64,000 nucleotides of DNA from Lycium barbarum (GCF_019175385.1 NC_083337.1:162887713-162951712), one strand, 5' to 3'. Positions 36,325 to 48,345 are shown, numbered from the stretch's first letter. Translations and numbers: made by a program. The notes: a model not told the origin generated them from the letters alone.

Positions 36325-36457
36325 TTGGATGGTCGTTTCCCATGGTTTCATAATGTGCAATATCATATTGTACTGTATTAATGAATACATGTTTGGATAG
36401 ACTGTATTTGTTGTGGTTTAATAACATTTTATTGTTTGGTTTGACTGTATGGTACTG

Positions 36458-36689
36458 CAGTGGCGGAGCCACATCCATTGAAGGGTGTTCATATATGAAC
36501 ACCCTTCGTCGGAAAAAATTATCGAATGCCTATGATAAATATAGAATTTTGTGGATATATACTAGTAATGAACAACCTTGACATAGAAACGAAGGATAGC
36601 CTAGCGGCTAAGGGTGTGCAAACTATCGCTCACACATCCCCTGTCCTAAAATATGAACACTCTTCGTCGGAATTTTGGCTCCGCCCCTG
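36458..36689. mobile_element. hAT MITE, 232 bp, CAGTGGCGGAGCCA ends
   Basis: Terminal inverted repeats are CAGTGGCGGAGCCA on the left and CAGGGGCGGAGCCA as the reverse complement of the right. They are flanked by perfect 8-bp duplications TGGTACTG at 36450-36457 and 36690-36697. Internal words AAACACCC-like and ACTCTTCGTCGGAA echo the left end. Confidence 0.9.
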
Positions 36690-36711
36690 TGGTACTGTAT
36701 AATAATATGTA

Positions 36712-36748
36712 CAACAACAACAACAACAACAACCCAGTGAAATCCCAC
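36712..36748 (-). repeat. 37-bp 5'-truncated TS SINE insertion
   Basis: Only the CAA run and CCCAGTGAAATCCCAC remain. It is flanked by 17-bp direct repeats CTGTATAATAATATGTA (36695-36711 and 36749-36765), a typical LINE-machinery target duplication. Confidence 0.85.
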
Positions 36749-38049
36749 CTGTATAATAATATGTAAGTTTACTAAAATACGCTTTAACCCTTAATTACAA
36801 ACTGGTTTATATATATTAATAAAACTATGGTAAAAGATAAAATAGGAACTTTAAAAACTAAGTAGGTGGTCGATAGGGGTTGTCTTGGGTCGGTGGTCGG
36901 GGTGGTGGAGGGGTGAGTGGTGTGGGGTGGGTGGTTGTGGGGTGGGGGTTGTTGGGGGTGGGGTGGGTGGGTGGGTGGGGTGGGGGTATAATGGGAAATA
37001 GAAATACGTAACCATGCAAAAACCACCAAATCCGTGTTTACAAAAATTGAACTTTTTCTTGGTTATATACAAAATTGCAATGGGTTTACAACACCATACA
37101 ACATAATTTTAAGAACAATGAAAACAAACATGGTTTCATAGAAAACAATACGATAATGAACCACGTGAAACAACCATCCAAACAGGGGGTAAGTGATATA
37201 GCTCGGCACACTTTAGATATTTTGTTGTATTCCAGTAACCGTTATAGTTTTCAGATTACAATAATCCTAATACCTATAGTCTTAAAATCTGATGCAATGC
37301 CTTAGTAAAAATCTCAATGAAGTAACATTATTAGGAAGTTTTAGAATTACTGTAAGGTTAAATTCCAGGTGTGAAAATAATCTCTTTCCCCAAAATTTAC
37401 AGCATTTCTTCTGAATTTTTATTGATTTTATATATGTGTGTGTCTGTTTGTGTCTCCCTTTTGGTTGAATACTTGTATACAAATAAAAGTGTGTTATTGC
37501 TGGTTTTTTCACAATTCAATTCAACAAAAACCGGCAGAAGGCTTTAATTCGGTGAGTTTTGGCAGATAGGTAGTACAGCTCAGCACCTTTTAGATTTTTG
37601 TTTCTATTACACTAACCGTTACAAGTTTCAGATTACAGTAATCTTGATATATCTATATTTGTCTTATATCCTGACGGAGTAACTTAGGTGTGAAAATATT
37701 CTCTTCGCCCAAAATTTACAGCTTTTCTTCTGAATTTTTATTGATCATATATGTGTATGAGTGTTTGTGTGTCTCCCTTTTAGTCGATTACTTGTATACA
37801 TAAGTGATACGGATTATCAGTGTTGATTCACTCAGAAGCTTGCTTGATTGTGCTTTGTGAAAATCTGTTTCTGCCAGTTGTTGCCAACATTTTTTCGGTA
37901 CTCTTCTTTAACATGCTTTGTGTTTATGAAACTTGATGTATAGAGATATGACTGGTTCTTTGAAGGGAAAAGTAAGATCTTTTATAGCTTTCTTTTTTTG
38001 ACTTGTTCTCATGGTTCTGTAAATCTTCCTGTTTCGGAAAAAGCTTTTC

Positions 38050-38167
38050 TTGAGTCGAGGGTCTATCGGAGACAACCTCTCTACCCCGCAAAGGTAGGGG
38101 TAAGGTCTACGTACACCCTATCCTCCCCAGACCCCACTTGTGGGATTACACTGGGTATGTTGTTGTT
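38050..38167 (+). repeat. TS-family SINE
   Basis: GAGTCGAGGGTCTATCGG, GGTAGGGGTAAGGTCTACG, CCCCAGACCCCACTTGTGGG and a TTGTTG end. Confidence 0.85.
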
Positions 38168-38695
38168 TTCTAAATCTTCCATTCAAATGAACAATAATTT
38201 GCTATTTCATGATGTATAAAGGTAATAGAAGACACAAGAGAATGTGCAGACCATCACAGAATGATTGATTTATATATTGGTTTTGGGGTAGATTTGAAGA
38301 GATGCAAAGTGATACTCTCCTACTTGAATATCATTAGATTTATCTTGTTTCTACTTTCTCAGGAGAGAAAAATTGTGTCAACATTTACCGGGGATCTTCT
38401 TTAACATGCTTTCCATTGTTGAAAGTTAATGTGTAGAGATATGACTGTTTCCCATAAAAGGAAAAATAAGATTTTGTATAGCTTTCTTTTTGATTTATTG
38501 TCATGGATATAATTTGTCATTGCACGTTTCTTAGTTTCAAGTGGTTAGATTATGTTACAAGAGAATCTGGATTTTCCTTTTCCATTTAAAGGGACAATCG
38601 TTTGCTATTTCAAGATGTATAAAAGTAACAAGAAGATATAGGAGAATGTATTGACAATATTATAATGATTGATTTACCTCATGGATTTTGGGGTC

Positions 38696-38812
38696 AGGGG
38701 CGGAGCCAGGTAGGACCCCCTTTGACGGAAAACTACACTGTATATAAAAGGTTAAAATTATTATTTTTTATGTATATATAGTAGATGTTGAATCCCCTTG
38801 ACTTCTTCGTGT
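38696..38812 (+). mobile_element. hAT MITE fragment, truncated on the right
   Basis: It begins CAGGGGCGGAGCCAGG, the same terminal repeat as the element at 36458, and runs to about TTCGTGTGTTTATTT. There the MITE sequence stops and GC-richer DNA begins; the expected right end is absent. Confidence 0.65.
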
Positions 38813-39527
38813 GTTTATTTCGTCTTTCCGGTTGCCATGATGGAATGGTATCTCTAATTAATCACGAATTAGTTTGGGCCTTGTCATCAAAGTAGCGACA
38901 AAGCGAGTATTACGACTACGGGGGGAGAAACAAAGCTTCATCGACAACCTCACCGTTTCCTCGCTCTTTCCTAGCGACTAGTTTCTCAAGTAGGTGGCTT
39001 GGTAAGCAAGCTATCTTCAGCACCGGTAAAATCCCTCTCAGTAATAGGACCGGAATGGTGGGGAAGGAGGCCCTACCTACTTCAATGGAAAGTGGAGAAT
39101 CGCCGTTTCACCACCACTCCTCTATAACTAGCTTTCGCTCAACATGATCACGAACGAAGACAGAGAATTACGCAGATAGGTGGACGAAACGAACCAACCC
39201 ACTTGTCCTGATTGGAAGGAGAAAGAGAATGGTAGCTTCTTGTGCCCAGGGAACATTGTCGGAGAACAATGTCGGGGACAGGGTGAGAACCTTCCGTTGG
39301 TTACGCCCTTTAAGTGTCTGTTCTTCTATATTTATGGATGGAGATAGATCTATATAGATATCTATATCTTTCTATCAATAAATAGATCTATTAAAAAATA
39401 GATATTGATCTAGTATCAAGATCTATGAACGAGAGAGATCCCTATATATTCATTTGATAAAAATAGATAGGGCGAAGCCAGCTGAAGGAAGGTCGCGTTA
39501 GCAAACAACGGACTTGCAGTTTGTAAT
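38813..39527. other. Probable organellar (mitochondrial) DNA insertion
   Basis: About 700 bp differ sharply from the surroundings: more GC, few homopolymers, and phrases such as GCGACAAAGCGAGTATTACG, GAAGGAGGCCCTACCTAC and GGAAGGTCGCGTTAGC that look like plant mitochondrial intergenic sequence. The left edge abuts a truncated MITE. I recognise the style, not a specific gene; no rRNA, tRNA or conserved mitochondrial reading frame is visible in it. Foreign nuclear DNA is the alternative. Confidence 0.5.
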
Positions 39528-39917
39528 ACCAAATTTTAGCCATTCCGGTCATCACTATTTTACAATCTTTAGCAATTATTTTCCCCAAATATGATTATAC
39601 GTCTAGCTTCGTAATTACTATTTTCATAGTGGCAAATATCAGAATCGTGTCCTCTTGATTTTTCTATTCTTGAGAGAAAGTTTTTTTTTCTTTTTCCATA
39701 AGCTCTTTAATGCTTCTTCTATATTTGGTTCTGAACAACGCACCATTAACCCGGTTTTGTATTAAACAAGTTCACAATCTTCAAAAACTTACTGTGTCTA
39801 TATCTTTGATCAACTTTTATTAATATATAGAGATAATTTAAGCTCTTACTTTAGATATGTTCCTTGTTAAGTAGGAAACCTAAAATTTAGAATGGAATAG
39901 TATAAAACTCATATTAG

Positions 39918-40185
39918 CTTAAAAAAATGGACTGTGGTTTACATCAACTCCAAAAGCTAGCTCATAAGGTCAGTGTTGCCAAGACCATAAGAAGACAAAC
40001 AACTCTTCCCTCAACCAATTTGGGACACTTAACACCTCCCCGCACATCCATGCCTACCAATTGTAGCGTGAACAACATAAAACGGGGGCACGATATTGGA
40101 ACACATAATAACAGGAGTGGCTTGACTCTAATACCATGTAAATGGAACTTGGGCCTAATTCAACCTCAAAAACTAGCTCATTAAA
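39918..40185 (+). repeat. Dispersed repeat fragment, probably LTR-derived
   Basis: The words CTCCAAAAGCTAGCTCATAAG near the left and GGGCCTAATTCAACCTCAAA with ACTAGCTCA near the right recur at 41820-41945 (CCCCAAAAGCTAGCTCAAGA). The wording between them (TTTGGGACACTTAACACC) is typical of nightshade repeats. No element ends were defined. Confidence 0.45.
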
Positions 40186-40319
40186 AGCCTTTTGGTACAA
40201 ATTGTACTTTTTAAAAATCCAAATTTATATTTATCTTGGTGGACCGAAGATTCTAAGGTCCTGGGTGCAGCTTGAGACGAGATCTAAAGAGGAGAAAAAA
40301 TGAGTTTGTTTGTGCTATA

Positions 40320-40505
40320 GGCAGTGGCGAAGACAGAATTTTCATCAAGGGAGTTCATTATCTGTTATATATACGTAAAAAAGATGTTTTGACCTTATAT
40401 ATGCAGTACAATTTTTCGGTGAACGGAGTCTGGATGATCCCCTTCCGCTCCTCTAGCATCGCCATTGGTTGTATGCGAAGACAGTGCTTATCTATTTTGG
40501 GAAGG
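40320..40505 (+). mobile_element. hAT MITE fragment
   Basis: It begins GGCAGTGGCGAAGACAGAAT, close to the CAGTGGCGGAGCCAG terminal repeat seen at 36458 and 38696. A matching right end was not found. Confidence 0.4.
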
Positions 40506-40917
40506 TGAGGTTGAGTAGTCGGAATGAAAGTAAAAAAAAGAAAAAACTACAAAGGCAAATAGAAAAAAGAATTGCTTTTTGGGAAGAGGTGCCTATAATG
40601 GGGGAAAAGGGTTAAAAGGAAAGCTCATAAAAGAAAATAGAAGGCGAAACAAAGCATAAGCTGTAAACTGCAAAAGCTATGAAGAAGTCTTGATCCTACG
40701 ACGCAATGGTCGGAACACATTTAAACGGCACAACCATTTATCTTCTCTGTTGGTGGGTGCTCACTCCTTTCTTTTTAGCAGTATCCCAATAGCCTATGGA
40801 TATTATAACATCCCAGTCGAGAGTAATGGGTGCTCAAGCACCCACTAAACACAATATGGGTCTGCCCCTAGTTTTGCTTCGAAATTCAAATTAAGGTTAT
40901 ATTTGTAGTGAAGGAAT

Positions 40918-41118
40918 AAAAGAGCAGTCCGGTACACTAAGCTCCTGCTATGTGCGGGGTCCAGGAAAGGGCCGTACCACAAGAGTCTATTGTACACAAC
41001 CTCGGACCACAAGAGTCTATTGTACACAACCTTACCCTGCATTTCTGCAAGAGGCTGCTTCCACGGCTTGAACCCGTGACCTCCTGGTCACATGCCAATA
41101 ACTTCACCAGTTAAGGAA
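40918..41118 (-). repeat. tRNA-derived SINE with an internal duplication
   Basis: On the - strand the head contains TTAACTGGTGAAGTTATTGG and the B-box-like GGTCACGGGTTCAAGCC, then CTCTTGCAGAAATGCAGGG. Perfect 11-bp duplications AGTGAAGGAAT flank it (40907-40917 and 41119-41129). A 26-bp piece with CCACAAGAGTCTATTGTACA is present twice in tandem (about 40977-41032). Confidence 0.88.
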
Positions 41119-41677
41119 AGTGAAGGAATCACGATGCATATGCGTGATCATTCCATCCCTTCCTACTCACCCATAAAAATTGGAGAAGTAAATATTGGCA
41201 CATTATATTATATTGAGGAAAAATAAAGATTTTAACCATGCAATAGATGAAAAACATTCACATTATCGAGGATTTGGATAGTTATAGATATAATGTGGTC
41301 GTTGTTATAGACAGTTACATTTATGACTAAAATTTGTAAAATAGAAAAGAAAACATACCTTTCTCATTTATATAAGCATTTTTTTTCTTTTGGAAGAATT
41401 GTTAATAGACAAAATTAGAATCATATCTGACGGGAGTGAAGTATAGAGGGTGTGTAAGTAAGTTCACATATAAATTGAGAAAATGTTGTTGGTGATTGTT
41501 TTGATCGACAGTACGATAATGAAAGGCAGTTAGAGGAGACTATTAAAACCTAAAATAATATGGATGGAGGTTGTCTCAAAATACCTTCCATTTCTCTAAA
41601 ACAACGCGGATATAGGTAATAACATAACAAGAACATAATAGAAGCTAAGGATCCATACCGATGATACCAACTAGTTA

Positions 41678-41801
41678 CAACAACAACAACAACATACCCA
41701 GTGTAATCCCACAATGTGGGGTCTGGGAAGGGTAGAGTGTACGCAGACCTTACCCCCACCTTGAAAGGTAGAGAGGCTGTTTTCGAAAGACCCTCGGCTC
41801 A
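41678..41801 (-). repeat. TS-family SINE with target duplication
   Basis: CAACAACAACAACAACATAC, then CCCAGTGTAATCCCACAATG through AAAGACCCTCGGCTC. It is flanked by perfect 9-bp repeats AACTAGTTA (41669-41677 and 41802-41810). Confidence 0.9.
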
Positions 41802-41814
41802 AACTAGTTAGTGT

Positions 41815-44598
41815 TAAAGATATGGACCTTGGGCCTAACTCAACCCCAAAAGCTAGCTCAAGAGGTGAGGGTGCCCAAGCCATATTAAAGAGACCACCCA
41901 TCCCTTGAATGACTGATGTGGGATTCTTTCACAGTTAGGATTAAAGTTTAATTGTTGTTCTGCTTTCATTAGGTTCGAGCATCTGTCACGAGTCTTTTTA
42001 TGCTTAGAGCTTGTATGTCGGTATAAGGACAAGTGTGGCATTTTGAGAATCTTTAGTTTTAGAAAACTCTTAATTTGCTTTAAATGTGAAATGATTTAGT
42101 ACTCGAAGGAAATGGACTTGAATAGAGCAGAATGGATACGGAGGATTCATATAGATCCCCAACTTATTTATGATTGAGGCATAGTTGATCGACCGAAAAG
42201 AATTCTCGACAGATATTGAAATGCATAGGCATGTAATACTACAACACTTTCACTTTCAACTGTAGAGATCATTCAGCTAATAACAATTGAGTGCTTTGCC
42301 CTAATCGACACTATCACAACTGAAACTCACTTTACTCATATGTCGGCCCCTTTTGAGGCTATGAGAAGAGTAGATTTTTTTTTTTTTTTTGGTTATTGCG
42401 ACTGAGTTGCTATAAGGATTCAAAGATTATAACACTATCAAATAATATATATTAGCAACATATGGTTGTTGAGTTTAGTGTTTTTTCTTAATTATTAAAG
42501 GAAAATCTCATTAGAACTTCCACTTTCCGCATAATCCAAGGGTATAATTGTTTACTGAAAGCTTACAATAGAAATCACTTATAATTCTTTTTTTTCTGAC
42601 AAAAGAATTCTTGACAACCGTTGGAATGCATAGACATATAATGCTATGATTTCGTCAATTGTCTGGATCATTACTAAAATTTATAATCAAGCGTTTGCCT
42701 TTATTGACGGTGTCGACAGCGATACTTGCTTTCCTACATATCAGCCTCCTTCTAAGATGGGAGGTGATCCTTTTTTTTTTTGACTTAGTAACTATGAAGT
42801 AAAATTAGGGGAAGAAAAGAAGTAAATTAGGAACACTGTAAACAATATAGTTACCAGCTTATGGTTATCAGGAGATTGTCTTAAGGTTTCTCTCGTTTGA
42901 ACATTGAGAATTTATAGCTTTGTCTTAATACTACCCTCTGCAAGTTGAAGTCGGGTTAGGATTGAAGTTGAAACATCAATCCCTCTTTGATATCTGCCAC
43001 TAAGATTTTCAATTTTCTCAACTTCACAATGGTGCCCTCTCATACTTTTTCTTGGAACTTTTATTTCTTTTAGGACGAGTAAAAGACTAGTGTATAACCT
43101 AATAACCCTTTTGGCTTTTCTTGACAACTTAGACTGATCCAATTGCCCGGACACTCATATTTCAGTTAGACTAACTTGTTATGTTACATGGATTCGAGCT
43201 TTTAGACTAACTTGTTATGCTACATGGATTCGAGCTTATAATAGTGTTAAAACTCAGGTGTGAAACTTACACAGAGATGTTCACTTCTAGTAAGTTTTTA
43301 GTGTATTTTGGAATTTCCTTACAAGATATCCATATCTTCGAAATAACTATTTGACACGAGTATGTCAAGGTGAATTACGAGCTTGGGTAATCCTCTACTC
43401 TGGGTTTCTGAATTTATCCTTTTAGCATTTTTTGATTGTTGGGTCAAGGCTATATTTGAAATTAAGCAATATACTTGGCATTTATCATAAAATCATAATA
43501 CTCCTGTCATAATTGCATTTTTTGTGATTGAAATTGCTCAACGATTTCTTAATTCCTAGTTGGTGCATCATGTATAGAAATAGTGATGGATACGTTATAT
43601 TTGTACCTTGAATTACTTGAAGAATCTTTCCACCCCCCACCATCACATAATGAGTTGTTAGTTGTTGAACGCCGGGCTTTGGTTGTAACTGTAATAGTTA
43701 GATTCTATTGAGCATTGTCACGTAGGTTAAGCTGTATTTAGTGTGAATGTAAACCTAAAAACATATGAGGGTCGCTTTCTTTTGATAACATATGTTGGAT
43801 TGGCAAGCTTTCTTTCCCTTTATGTGGTTCAAGGCCATAGATCTTACAAGAAGAGAAATATATACTTCGGTGATATAAGTTTTTCTTATCTTGACACAAA
43901 TAGTTTTCTTCTTTGTACTCCTCTTTCTTATTATAAAACCTTCCATCTGATAGAAAAGGTAAAGAACATAGATGCTTTCTTAATATGCTTCATATCTCTG
44001 GGGACTTTGGTGGTTAGTATACCACACGAAAAGTACCTTCGCGTTTGCCCCATATATGCTACTGGTGAAGTTATTTTGTCAACTTGCTCATTGTTTGGCT
44101 CTGTGAGAAATAGCTTTCCATACTAATGTTAACTGTCATTCCGCTATCTCCTTAATTAAACATCTTTCGTGGCCTTACTTGATTGGAAACCATTCTAATA
44201 AATATGAAGTACCTGTAGAGTAGATTACATTATTGACTATTATCAGATACCTTTCACCATAGAAATTTTATTAGAAACATCATTCTTTCTTATTGTGCCC
44301 ATGGGTCTCATCAATTTATCTTTTGTATTTCGGAGAACTCTGATTGTGTGGTCCTTCTGTTTTGGGCATGCTACCTATCAGTTCCTTTTGCCAGTCGCTC
44401 ATTTCTTCTCTTAGAATCTATAACTGATTTAAAAGGATACATGTCTTTCTGCCGTTCTTTCTATTTACGAAGTGTCGGGTTACAGAAAATCTTTTTTAGA
44501 TGCCAGATATTTATGGTGGTTTTTGTCATTTATTGAAAATCCTCTTCTAGAACCTTCCCTTTTCATGTTTGAGCCTTTCCTTGTAGATCTAAAAGAAA
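41815..44598. other. Gene-free region upstream of the MYB gene
   Basis: It begins with the dispersed repeat fragment (41820-41945), then AT-rich DNA. Two loosely similar stretches occur at 42190-42420 and 42600-42800 (TTCTCGACA/TTCTTGACAA, ATGCATAG, TTTTTTTTTTGG). No gene was supported. The CTTGTAG at about 44579-44585, just before the MYB start, looks like an acceptor of a 5' leader intron. Confidence 0.4.
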
Positions 44599-47230
44599 AT
44601 GAGCACCAATCAGACATACAACGGCTCCTTCTGGACTAAGGAAGAGGATACAATCTTTGAGAACACCCTGGCAATCTACTTTACGGATGATAATCTATTG
44701 ATGAAGATGGCCGAAGCACTACCTGGGAAATCGCTTGATGATATCAAACATCACTATGATATATTAGTTGAAGATGTGGATGCCATTGAGTCTGGAAGGG
44801 TTCCGTTACCTAAATATCCGGAAATGCAAAGCCATTCCGACCAGAAAAGTAGATTTTCAAAAGCAGATGTAGAACGGCGAAGAGGGGTTGCTTGGACAGA
44901 AGAGGAACACAGGTGGGTTTCCTGTACATTTCTTGAGTTAATCATCTGAATTGATGTTAATAATCATGTTTTGTAATTGATTGTACGACTTCCACTTTTT
45001 ACTAGAAAGGATTTTCAAAATTTCCTATTTCTCAATGACCATGTTGGCGTGCTGCTAATCATCTAAATTGATATTGTTATATTTCTATAATTATGTCTTG
45101 CTCATTAGTTAGAACAATGTGCTATTCTGTAACCTTAGTGAAACCCACTTATGGAAAAAGAAAAAAAAAAGTAAAATATTATTTCATCAGGACTCAGGAG
45201 TACAACAACAAAACAACAACAACATACTTAAGTGGGGTCTGGGGAGGGTAGGATGTACGCAGACCTTACCTCTACCTTTGTGGGGTAGAGAGGTTGTTTC
45301 CGATAGACCCTCGGCTCATCTGGAGTGAAATATTATTTCATCTGGAGTGATATTCTGTAAAGACAATGCAAGGAAGGAAAGGGCCTATTTGCTTGTTTTT
45401 GAGCTTTTTGTCCTTTTACTTGTAGAGCAGAGTACAGCTCCATATATGTCATAGGTGTATTTGGTGTTCATAACCACATGGGTGCTATATTACAGATAGA
45501 CAAGCTAATCACATCATAAGGGTTTCAGTTCTGGCTTATGCTGGAAATACTTTGAGGAACTTGTTACATATATTTCATCCAACTAGACTGAATCCATGAA
45601 TAAAAAAAATAAAAAAATTGGTAGTCTATTCAATCTGCTAACACTTTCTTAGCACCTCCTGAATTTTCAATATCACGTGAAGAGTCACTTTTATGCTGGC
45701 AATACATAATCCACAGAATAGACTAGGGCAAAAACTTGTGTCGGAACATTGTAGTATGGCTTGTTTTATTTTTCTTCTCTCTTTTTAAATCTCTTTGTTG
45801 GTTGGGCTTAAATCAAAAAGTAATTGGACCCTAGTTTTCCTCAACGCAGTAACAAAGCCGCCTTCCTCCCTCCCCCAAAAGGCTTCTCCCCGCATCTAAA
45901 AGCTCCATTAACCAAGAATATGTTTGAAGATAAGTATTTTTATGGATATGTGTTGTTATTCTTCTTCTTGTTTTCTTGATGTTTCTCACTTTTTTGTTTA
46001 AGAAAATTACATTTGAGATATCACTTTAAGGATAGCTTATGTCAATTTGAGAAGCTAAATAGCACATATAGTTGAAGTGGTTATAAAAAATAGCACATAT
46101 AGTTGAAGTGAGTGCATATAGGAACAAGGCGAAAAAGAGTCTGCTATGGATAATTCAGCAAATATTGGAGTCACATATCCAAAGGATGACATTTGTTAAC
46201 CCCCGATTTTAGGTATCCAAAGAATGACATTTGTTATCCCCTGATTTTGGGTCCATTCCTATTTCTCGAAACAATAAATGAATGGTGATTTTATTTTGGG
46301 GATAGCGAGATGGTGGTGTTAGTTTTGATTAGTGTTATCTGTGATGTTATACAGTACAGGCAGATGGCAATAAATATGCCTATGGAATCATTCCTATTTG
46401 GCTCTGGGTTTTATAAGATGTATTGCGTGGTTAGCTGATTGAGAGAACGTAAAACTTTTAAGTAAATGCTGTCTTGCGTTCTTGTTTCCTGATTTACTTC
46501 AAAGCTGATGATAACTTCTCTCTCTCTTTCCTGCTGCAGGTCGTTTCTCCGGGGCTTAGAGAAATACGGGAGAGGTGACTGGAGAAGTATATCCAGGTAC
46601 TGTGTGATATCTAGAACACCAACTCAAGTGGCTAGCCATGCCCAAAAGTATTTCAGTCGCCTCAAAGCCGTCAACGAAGATAACAGAAGAAAAAAAAGAA
46701 CAAGCATTCACGACATAACTAGTGTGGATCCTGAAACCGCTGGAACTTCCCAAGTGCCAAATACCGAGCACATGCTTGGACCTGCTGACGGAGGATCACA
46801 AGCAGCGGTGGCAAGCACTGACAATGAGAACTTGTTGCCTCAAGAAAGCACCAATGCTGAGCAGATGATGGCAGTTGCTGGAGGAGAGTCCTCAGGTCCT
46901 GGTACTGCAATTGTCAATGGAATGAATAATCTTTACCCTGATGTGAATGATGAGTTCGTATTAGGCATTGATGACCTAATCCTGGAACCTGAGGGCATTA
47001 AGGAAGCCGGGTTTCTCGTTGACTCTGGAAGATCCCAATTACCCGGCAAACAACCGTGTAATGCTGCTGGTAGTGGAACTTCCAGTCATCCTATCACTAG
47101 AATTGGGAGTGACCTTGAAGCTCTAATCACTGAACATATGGTGGGAGACAATGATATCAGTTCCATTTTTGACGCTGGGAAAGCACCAACTTCTGATGCT
47201 ACGCTGTCAGAAGGTAAAACAAATTGGTAA
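44599..47230 (+). CDS. DIVARICATA/MYBS-like MYB transcription factor (two MYB/SANT domains, SHAQKYF type)
   Basis: Two coding exons (44599-44912 and 46540-47230) join to 1005 nt, 334 residues plus stop. The first, SANT-like domain is near residues 10-60 ([18 protein letters not shown] with [13 protein letters not shown]). The second MYB repeat spans about 97-147: [10 protein letters not shown] ends exon 1 and [32 protein letters not shown] begin exon 2. The SHAQKYF helix binds GATAA/TATCC-type sites in this family. The remaining ~185 residues are acidic and Ser/Gly-rich, as in activation regions. Such factors act in the nucleus in floral asymmetry, sugar or ABA responses; the specific role here cannot be told. 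The intron holds a TS SINE. The DNA about 15 bp after the stop is the duplicated segment also found behind eL30, so the 3' end may have been rearranged. Confidence 0.93.
45200..45318 (-). repeat. TS-family SINE in the MYB intron
   Basis: ACAACAACAACATACTTAAG, GTGGGGTCTGGGGAGGGTAG, GTACGCAGACC and GACCCTCGGCTCAT, with the CAA run on the left. Confidence 0.88.
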
Positions 47231-47245
47231 TCAAGATTTGTCGTG

Positions 47246-48345
47246 TAGATGAGTTTTGCTACTCTTTTGGTGATGTGCAAGAAAGTTTTGATGGTATTTG
47301 GAATCTTAATGACAGCTTTTCTTCCTGGAGTTTTAAATCTACTCTAATTGATTATGATTTGATGTTGAATTTCTGCATGCTTTACTGTCAATTTTTTTGA
47401 GCCTAGTACTGCAATTCTTCTTCGTTCTAACCTAGTTAGTTCCCTATTAGTACCCCTAAAGACGGAGCAAATTTCTCTGAGCCTAATTATATGCCCCGTT
47501 GTGTAAGGAAATTTTACACCATTAGGTCACTTTTACTTGTTGCAGCAGGTACCTTGTTTAAGAGCCTGTTTGGATGGGCTTATTTTAAGCAGCTTATAAA
47601 GCTGCAAACAACTTATAAGCTAAAATGGCTTATAAGCTGTTTTCAGCTTATAAGCTGCTTTAGATAAGCTAAGTCAAATGGGCCCAATTATTTTTTTGAG
47701 CTTATTTTAAGCACAAAATGACTTTAAGCTGGCCAGTCAAACACTCAAAAAAGTTGAAAACAGCTTATAAGCAACTTATAAGCCAATCCAAACAGGCTCT
47801 AAGTCTCCAACCTTTACCTGTTATAGTAAGTAACTTGTTTGAATTTGGGATGAAGATGGTTGCTTTAGAAACAAAAGGGCCAATCCAGTCTTTTTTATGG
47901 GAGTAAAAGGGAATGTCTCATTGTCAATTGATACTGACCTAATGTTCTAGTTCCCCCCACAACACCACCCCCCCCCCCCCCCCCCCCCCCCCTTTTTTTT
48001 TTTTGGGTCAATATAGTAGTTTAGACGATGAGATATTCTTTAAATGGGAAGACACCAATATGACGCAAGCATCATTTATGAGTATGAATTACTTTTTTTT
48101 TTAGGAGTTGCCACGATAAATCCCAAATATTACCAATTTTTGTGTGTAAGCCATTTGATTCATTTTTGAAGGATTTGTGGAACTAATCATGCCTTTATTT
48201 CCCTTATTGACGTTTCTTAGAAAAGTTTATGGGTTTCTAGTATTGAATCTTTTCATTTTTTTGTGAGTAGGAGACCGTTCTATTACTCAGGAAAGAATTT
48301 AGAAATACTTACATTTTTAAACTAGACGTGGAAACACTAATTCAC
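47246..48345 (+). repeat. Segmental duplication copy B, left part (3' flank of the MYB gene)
   Basis: Same orientation and word order as 33222-34225, with insertions: a Tourist-like MITE (47562-47799), a C/T homopolymer block (about 47965-48004, roughly 26 C then 16 T) and the block from about 48350 to 51650. The copy resumes at 51650-51870. Confidence 0.85.
47562..47799. mobile_element. Tourist-like (PIF/Harbinger) MITE, 238 bp
   Basis: The inverted ends GAGCCTGTTTGGATGGGCTT and GAGCCTGTTTGGATTGGCTT (reverse complement of the right) are flanked by TAA (47559-47561 and 47800-47802). The interior is full of CTTATAAGCTG palindromes. Confidence 0.88.

Larger units (their letters stand above)
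36322..37188. mobile_element. Tourist-like MITE with nested insertions
   Basis: The left end GTTTGGATGGTCGTTTCCC and the right end AAACAACCATCCAAACAGGG are inverted repeats. The interior holds a hAT MITE (36458-36689), a 37-bp SINE scrap and a G-rich block (about 36885-36985, GGGGTGGGTGGGTGG-like). A relative in the opposite sense lies at 56186-56862. The exact target duplication was not resolved because the left edge is in a TG repeat. Confidence 0.65.
35960..37790 (+). repeat. Three direct copies of a ~270-bp unit
   Basis: Copies lie at about 35970-36260, 37195-37440 and 37505-37760. Shared words in order: GTAACCGTTATAG, CAGATTACA, AAAATCTGATGCAATGC (first two copies), CCAAAATTTACAGC and TTTCTTCTGAATTTTTATTG. 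Copy 1 is separated from copies 2 and 3 by a Tourist-like element at 36322-37188. A further tandem pair follows (about 37930-38290 and 38425-38700, sharing GAGATATGACTG, ATAGCTTTCTTTTT and GCTATTTCA). No coding potential was recognised. Confidence 0.75.

Noticed and set aside
36784..37072. Pro/His-rich frames
   Set aside because: They translate the G-rich block of a MITE in reverse; the same occurs at 53.3-54.5 kb and 56.4 kb.
43743..44126. 127-codon frame upstream of the MYB gene
   Set aside because: It has no recognisable domain and codon use looks random; its antisense frame is equally open, so it is likely chance in AT-rich DNA.
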